Origin: Cenarchaeum symbiosum A
GTDB lineage: Archaea; Thermoproteota; Nitrososphaeria; Nitrososphaerales; Nitrosopumilaceae
DNA: 64,000 bases
NCBI GenBank assembly: GCA_000200715.1
Contig: DP000238.1
Location: 956,593-1,020,592, forward strand
Reading direction: 5' to 3'
The translations under genes and the position numbers were made by a program. Every line of letters starts with the position of its first letter. The first letter of the stretch is position 1. Of the stretch, positions 59,713-64,000 are shown piece after piece. Under the pieces are notes generated by a model that saw only the letters and a program-made list of their open reading frames with translations, did not search any database and was not told the origin of the DNA.

Positions 59713-61268
59713 CCAAACACCCTCGGCTTTTTTGCCGGCGCATCGCCTGCCCGGCTCGCACCCTTTACTATCTCGTCGAAGAGCGGTATCTTGATTGGCA
59801 TTGCAAAGGGCACAAATATGCTAGTTATTATCGCCTCGCCCTTGTCCAGGCTCGCTATGTTCCTGTCATCGTCAGAAAGATCCTGCGACGCGGATGCTAT
59901 CACCGCCTCGCGCTCCTGCTTCATCTCGTTGCCCAGTATTATCTTGGTGTTCATGTTGGCAAGTATTGCGCGCGGGATGGCGCTCGACAGCTGCGTCACC
60001 GCCACAAGGCCCACCTTGAACTTGCGGCCCTCCCGGGCTATCGTTGCGTACACGTTGCTGTTCTTGGAGGATAGCACATCCTCGCCTATCACGCGCGGCG
60101 CCTCCTCGATAACTATCGAGGCGACAGGCATCCTGTCTAGCTGTCCCGACGCCTTGTACTGCTTGTACCTGTCCAGCAGGCCGGCGGCTATGACGTTTCC
60201 CGCCACCAGTTCTGCCTCGCTGCCAAGCCGGGACGTATCCATGACTACAACCTTGCCCTGCTCTATGTGGCCTATGATATCCCGGGCGGTAGTCGCCCCC
60301 TTTGTGACGTCGAAAAAGCCGTTCCGGGAGACCAGCTGCCTGCCCTCTACTATCTCGAGGTCCAGCATCAGCTTGAGCTTGCGCTGAAGGGCCACAAGGG
60401 TGCCTGTCTTTATCTCCTTGTCCCGGGCCCCCTCGCTACGCTTGGCGGGATCCTCTGTAAGGATCCTTGTGAGCCATTCTTCCTTGAACCTTCCATGAAA
60501 GACCCGCAGGGCCTGCGACTGCGCGTCGCTCAGGTCGGTTATCCCCTCAAAGTGCTCCGGCAGTATCGAGGCTAAATTTATTGACAGGGAGTGTGCGCCC
60601 GGCGGCGGGCGGTCCGGCGTATAATAGACCAGGTTCTCGCCTGCCCTCTGATGCACAGACAGCCCGTCGCCCCTGCGGCCATAGTATTCATCATGCGCGT
60701 CAAGCACCAGGATTCCGACCCTGTTGGAACAAAGCGAGTGCCAGAGGATTGTCTTTACAAGATTGGACTTGCCGCGCCCCGTTGTCGCAGGTATCAGTAT
60801 GTGGTGGGAAAATACATCTTCTGCCGGCAGCCAGACCTCGGTCTCTAGCACCTCGCTTCCGCTCCTTATCCGGCCGACAAATATCCGGTCCCCGCCCTTT
60901 TTCATAAACTCAAGATCGCCTGCAGAGATTGGCCGGAGCCTGCCAAAAAATGTAGGCAGCGACTTTGGTATGCTCACCTTTCCCCCCGATATCCGGGCAA
61001 GCGGCTTTACCCGGGCCAGCACATAGTGGACGAACTCGCCCTCATAGAACCGCATATCCCCCTCCCGCTCGAGCTGCACGCCAGATACCATCTGCCGCAT
61101 TCCGTCTTGTATCTGCGAGCCGTACTCCAGCCCGAACACCTCGAGGATCAGGATGGAGTCATCCTCCTCGGATACCAGCAGCGAGCCCACCTCCAGGCGC
61201 CTGCCCGATTTCTGCCGTATCAGTATGTCGCCAAAGCCGCCGCCTACAACCTGCCCTACCACATCCAT
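59709..61268 (-). CDS. herA: DNA-translocating helicase HerA
   Basis: 519 residues. An N-terminal HAS barrel ([20 protein letters not shown]) precedes the RecA-like motor: Walker [14 protein letters not shown] (near residue 175), Walker [14 protein letters not shown], and a downstream [15 protein letters not shown] and [20 protein letters not shown]. HerA forms a hexamer that pumps DNA into NurA during end resection. It overlaps nurA by 1 bp and mre11 by 4 bp. Confidence 0.95.
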   Translation of the reverse strand: MDVVGQVVGGGFGDILIRQKSGRRLEVGSLLVSEEDDSILILEVFGLEYGSQIQDGMRQMVSGVQLEREGDMRFYEGEFVHYVLARVKPLARISGGKVSIPKSLPTFFGRLRPISAGDLEFMKKGGDRIFVGRIRSGSEVLETEVWLPAEDVFSHHILIPATTGRGKSNLVKTILWHSLCSNRVGILVLDAHDEYYGRRGDGLSVHQRAGENLVYYTPDRPPPGAHSLSINLASILPEHFEGITDLSDAQSQALRVFHGRFKEEWLTRILTEDPAKRSEGARDKEIKTGTLVALQRKLKLMLDLEIVEGRQLVSRNGFFDVTKGATTARDIIGHIEQGKVVVMDTSRLGSEAELVAGNVIAAGLLDRYKQYKASGQLDRMPVASIVIEEAPRVIGEDVLSSKNSNVYATIAREGRKFKVGLVAVTQLSSAIPRAILANMNTKIILGNEMKQEREAVIASASQDLSDDDRNIASLDKGEAIITSIFVPFAMPIKIPLFDEIVKGASRAGDAPAKKPRVFG

Positions 61269-62347
61269 CAGCTAGTCACCCTGTTTAGCATGCCGTGTGC
61301 AGAGAGCATCCTCCCGTATAATATCACCCTGTCGCCCCCGGGCACCCCGGTTGATTCAACTAGCAGCGCAGACCTGTACGATTCCGCCTCGTGGTTTCGG
61401 ACCTGCGCGAACCTGTCGGCATCCACTGCCCCGTAGGGATACCCCGGCATGGAGAGGTCGTCAGAGTTTGCTGCAAGACTTGAGAGCACCGAGTCAGTCT
61501 CGTCTGAGCTCATTGAGGCGTACTGGTCCTCGAATATCTCAAAGCGAAAGATATAGTCCGATGCAGGGTGCAGCCTTACTACAAATACAAACCCCTTGTC
61601 GTTCTCTGAGAGTCTCTTTCCCACCGGCAGGTACCACCTGTCATGGGTAGTACCTGCTGCAATCTCGGATACCCTGTCCAGCAGCGGCTCGCCTGACGCG
61701 GTCACCAGCCTGCTCTGCTTTGAGAGCCCGCAGACTGTAACGCCCGCTTTGGCGGCCCCCCGGTACACCCTGTCTGCATACTTGTCCTCGCCGTCGTATG
61801 AGGTCTGCAGCGAGCCGTCCATTACCAGTACATCCCCGGGCCCGAGCTCCTCCTCTATCACCCTCTCGGCGAGGCGCCACTCGGCGAACTTTCTTGCCAT
61901 CGATGCGGACCTCTCGTCCGGCTCGCCAGGCGCGGGCACAAGGTCCGCCTCTTCCGGCAGGCGCCGCGCATCATCCCCGCCGTACGGGAACAGCTTGATG
62001 TTCCCGGACGGGACAGTCTCGCCGCCTTCTGCCCGCATACCCGATGTCACACAGGAGAAAAACTGCAGGCGCGGGCCGGCGCGCGGGCTTAGCCTCTCGC
62101 CTCCGCGGAACAGCGAGTAATAGGTCCGGTTTATCGATACCTGGCAGCCTGGCGCGTCGTATAGCAGCGCAGATCCCCCGTCCACAAAGGCCATCTTGCG
62201 GGGCTCCCCGCACGGCCCTATCCCCGTGATGCCTGATGGATCCAGTGTATGCATGGTGCCGTCGTGGCCTAGCACCCCGTCGAGGTGCCCCCTGCCGGAG
62301 GCCTGCTCCCCCATGTATCCCGCCAGCTCCCTTACCGGATCGTCCAT
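61268..62347 (-). CDS. nurA: 5'-3' resection nuclease NurA
   Basis: 359 residues. The RNase H-like metal sites are in [16 protein letters not shown] and [14 protein letters not shown], with a later [15 protein letters not shown] stretch. NurA works inside the HerA ring to make 3' overhangs. It is the first gene of the operon; the TATA box (62368-62377) is centred 27 bp before the ATG. Confidence 0.92.
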   Translation of the reverse strand: MDDPVRELAGYMGEQASGRGHLDGVLGHDGTMHTLDPSGITGIGPCGEPRKMAFVDGGSALLYDAPGCQVSINRTYYSLFRGGERLSPRAGPRLQFFSCVTSGMRAEGGETVPSGNIKLFPYGGDDARRLPEEADLVPAPGEPDERSASMARKFAEWRLAERVIEEELGPGDVLVMDGSLQTSYDGEDKYADRVYRGAAKAGVTVCGLSKQSRLVTASGEPLLDRVSEIAAGTTHDRWYLPVGKRLSENDKGFVFVVRLHPASDYIFRFEIFEDQYASMSSDETDSVLSSLAANSDDLSMPGYPYGAVDADRFAQVRNHEAESYRSALLVESTGVPGGDRVILYGRMLSAHGMLNRVTS

Positions 62348-62367
62348 GGGATAAGCCGGCAGGCTCC

Positions 62368-62377
62368 ATTAAATATC
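62368..62377 (-). promoter_or_regulatory. TATA box of the nurA-herA-mre11-rad50 operon
   Basis: GATATTTAATGG on the minus strand, centred 26-27 bp upstream of the nurA ATG. No other promoter is evident inside the operon, where all genes overlap. Confidence 0.65.
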
Positions 62378-62449
62378 ATTTTCATGCATGAATAGCTGAC
62401 CCAGAGTCAGCTGCGGGTCAGCCGCGGGACAGGGTTATTACGGGCGTAG

Positions 62450-63280
62450 ATGCCAGATATATCGTTGAGGAGGATCGCCCTGCTCGGCTGCGGCGCAATG
62501 GGCACCCGGATAGCCCGGGCGATAGATTCTGGGGGGATAAACGCCGTGCTGACCCACGTGTACGACCAGGCGCCCGAACGCTCTAAAGGGCTAGTCGACA
62601 GCCTGAAAACCAAGCCGATAATAGTAGAGAACACACACCTGCTCTCCTCGAATAATACAAACCTGGTAGTCGAGGCCGCCTCCCAAGACGCTGTAAAGGA
62701 TGTAGCCCTAAGTGTAATACAGAACAAAAAGGACCTGCTGATCATGAGTGTGGGGGCTCTGCTTGATGAGGCCATATTCGAGGTGCTAGCCGACGCGTGC
62801 AGGGAATACGGCAGGAGCATATACCTTCCATCGGGGGCCATAGCCGGGATAGACGCGCTCAGGGCGGTGCGCGGCGAGCTTGAATCTGTCACCCTTACCA
62901 CAACAAAGAACCCAAGATCCCTCTCAGGGGTCCCCTACATAGAGCAGTCCGGCGTGGACCTCGGATCCCTGGACGGCCCCGCAGAGGTCTTTGCGGGAAC
63001 GGCTGCAGATGCGGTCCGCCACTTTCCCGCGAACATCAACGTGGCCGCCCTCATCGATGTTGCATGTGCCGGGGGAGGCTCGACAAAGGTAAGGATAGTG
63101 GCGGATCCCTCCATCGACAGGAACATACACGAGGTCCGGGCGTCAGGCGGGTTTGGCTCGATGATTATAAGGGTCGAGAATGTGCCCGACCCGGACAACC
63201 CCAGGACGAGCCTGCTGGCCGCGCTCTCCGCCATCGAGAGGATCCGCGGGCTATGTTCCGGCGGCATAATGGCCGGCTGA
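62450..63280 (+). CDS. nadX: L-aspartate dehydrogenase (NadX type)
   Basis: 276 residues. The Rossmann motif is [17 protein letters not shown]. The conserved later stretches are [28 protein letters not shown] and [17 protein letters not shown], with [12 protein letters not shown]. The enzyme makes iminoaspartate from aspartate with NAD(P), the substrate of NadA encoded next. The ATG at 62450 is used, but the nearby A/T box (62430-62437) is only about 15 bp away; TTG at 62465 would begin just before the Rossmann strand and fits the spacing better. Confidence 0.9.
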   Translation: MPDISLRRIALLGCGAMGTRIARAIDSGGINAVLTHVYDQAPERSKGLVDSLKTKPIIVENTHLLSSNNTNLVVEAASQDAVKDVALSVIQNKKDLLIMSVGALLDEAIFEVLADACREYGRSIYLPSGAIAGIDALRAVRGELESVTLTTTKNPRSLSGVPYIEQSGVDLGSLDGPAEVFAGTAADAVRHFPANINVAALIDVACAGGGSTKVRIVADPSIDRNIHEVRASGGFGSMIIRVENVPDPDNPRTSLLAALSAIERIRGLCSGGIMAG

Positions 63281-63338
63281 TACGGCAATTATTGCCGGGA
63301 CCCTTGCGGCGGGCGAACATATATGCACAAATCCCTCT

Positions 63339-63346
63339 CTTTAAAT
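63339..63346 (+). promoter_or_regulatory. TATA box of nadA
   Basis: CTTTAAAT, centred 27 bp before the ATG at 63370. It selects this ATG over the one at 63365, which is out of frame. Confidence 0.6.
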
Positions 63347-63369
63347 CCGCAGGCTGCCCATCGTATGCA

Positions 63370-64000
63370 ATGCAGGTACAGGCAGAGGGGCTGCACGACG
63401 AGATAATCCGCCTAAAGAAGAAGACGGACACGATAATACTGGCGCACAACTATCAGGTGCCCGCCGTGCAGGACGTGGCAGACCTTGTGGGCGATTCACT
63501 GGGGCTGGCAAGAAAGGCAGGCACTACAAGCAACAGCAGGATACTATTCTGCGGGGTGCATTTCATGGCAGAGACTGCCTCTATAATCAGCCCGGAGAAA
63601 AGGGTGCTGATACCGGACCCGGCTGCAGGCTGCTCTCTCTCTGATTCCATAACGCTCGATGATCTGCGCAGATGGAAAAAGCAGCACCCGGGGGCAGTAA
63701 GCGTCGGATACGTAAACACCACCGCAGAGATCAAGGCTGAGCTTGACTATTGCTGCACATCGTCTAATGCTGCCGCAATAGTGGAATCGATACCCAAAGA
63801 CAGGGAGGTATTGTTCCTGCCTGATATGTTCCTCGGATCATACGTGGCAAAGGCCACCGGCAGAAAGAACATGTTCATCTGGCCCGGCGAGTGCCACGTG
63901 CACGCGGGGATAACCCCAGAGGATGTTCAAAAGAGGCTCGACTCCATGCAGGATGCCGAGTTTGTCGTGCATCCAGAATGCAGCTGCACAACGCCGATGC
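63370..64000 (+). CDS. nadA: Quinolinate synthase NadA, N-terminal part
   Basis: The first 210 residues are visible; the gene runs off the window. The protein joins iminoaspartate and dihydroxyacetone phosphate to quinolinate using a 4Fe-4S cluster. Visible family motifs are [58 protein letters not shown] (first cluster Cys), [43 protein letters not shown] and [11 protein letters not shown]. It follows aspartate dehydrogenase by 89 bp. Confidence 0.95.
   Translation, partial: MQVQAEGLHDEIIRLKKKTDTIILAHNYQVPAVQDVADLVGDSLGLARKAGTTSNSRILFCGVHFMAETASIISPEKRVLIPDPAAGCSLSDSITLDDLRRWKKQHPGAVSVGYVNTTAEIKAELDYCCTSSNAAAIVESIPKDREVLFLPDMFLGSYVAKATGRKNMFIWPGECHVHAGITPEDVQKRLDSMQDAEFVVHPECSCTTPM

Noticed and set aside
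1-64000. tRNA, rRNA, SRP RNA or RNase P RNA genes
   Set aside because: I looked for T-arm patterns (GTTCGAAT-like), rRNA cores and conserved SRP/RNase P motifs and saw none. A covariance-model scan would be needed to be sure.

Overview
The window looks like chromosome of a GC-rich group I.1a thaumarchaeote; gene content, style and the two giant surface proteins fit the sponge symbiont Cenarchaeum symbiosum or a close relative. This attribution comes from recognition, not from a search. Archaeal markers are EF-2, ribosomal proteins L39e, L31e and L15e, the NurA-HerA-Mre11-Rad50 operon, a divergent FtsZ, an LysX/ArgX ligase and promoters of archaeal type. Most genes have an A/T-rich TATA box centred about 27 bp before the start codon, so most transcripts should be leaderless. 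I used this spacing to choose several starts.

Layout: (1) 1-1212, the EF-2 5' end and a SIS-domain sugar-phosphate protein. (2) 1266-17132, one minus-strand gene for a secreted protein of about 5,288 residues, made of Ig-like domains alternating with beta-propeller blocks, then DxPxVxD repeats and a conserved C-terminal module. (3) 17133-20630, mqnD-like, uspA and small or unclear genes in a loosely packed region. (4) 20631-29333, a J-domain/beta-repeat protein, a membrane adenylate cyclase, lysX/argX-argG, an ABC importer of the nitrate/sulfonate/taurine type, and an MFS transporter. (5) 29427-34507, a methyltransferase, methionine synthase split into two genes, and a short methylene-THF reductase: a methionine/one-carbon cluster. 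(6) 34578-41771, Nudix, L39e-L31e (L31e with a long Lys/Ala/Pro tail), FtsZ-like, a methylthiotransferase, aspartase/fumarase, a phosphoglycerate dehydrogenase-like protein, and an exported Cys-motif membrane protein. (7) 42000-42830, an AT-rich island with a duplicated small gene. (8) 43063-43990, L15e and a membrane-anchored exported protein. (9) 44268-54728, a second giant secreted protein of about 3,486 residues, with near-identical 144-nt repeats and the same C-terminal module as the first. (10) 54732-62347, a thioredoxin-like protein, a HEAT-repeat protein with two His-Glu pairs, and the DNA-end resection operon. (11) 62450-64000, aspartate dehydrogenase and nadA for NAD synthesis.

The most unusual content is the pair of giant surface proteins. 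They share domain logic, a short Cys motif that also occurs in the protein at 40818-41771, a Gly-rich hinge, a C-terminal domain with two cysteines, and a terminal amphipathic helix in place of a transmembrane anchor. A partly palindromic element recurs upstream of both giant genes and of three other genes. No tRNA, rRNA, CRISPR array or intact insertion sequence was seen.
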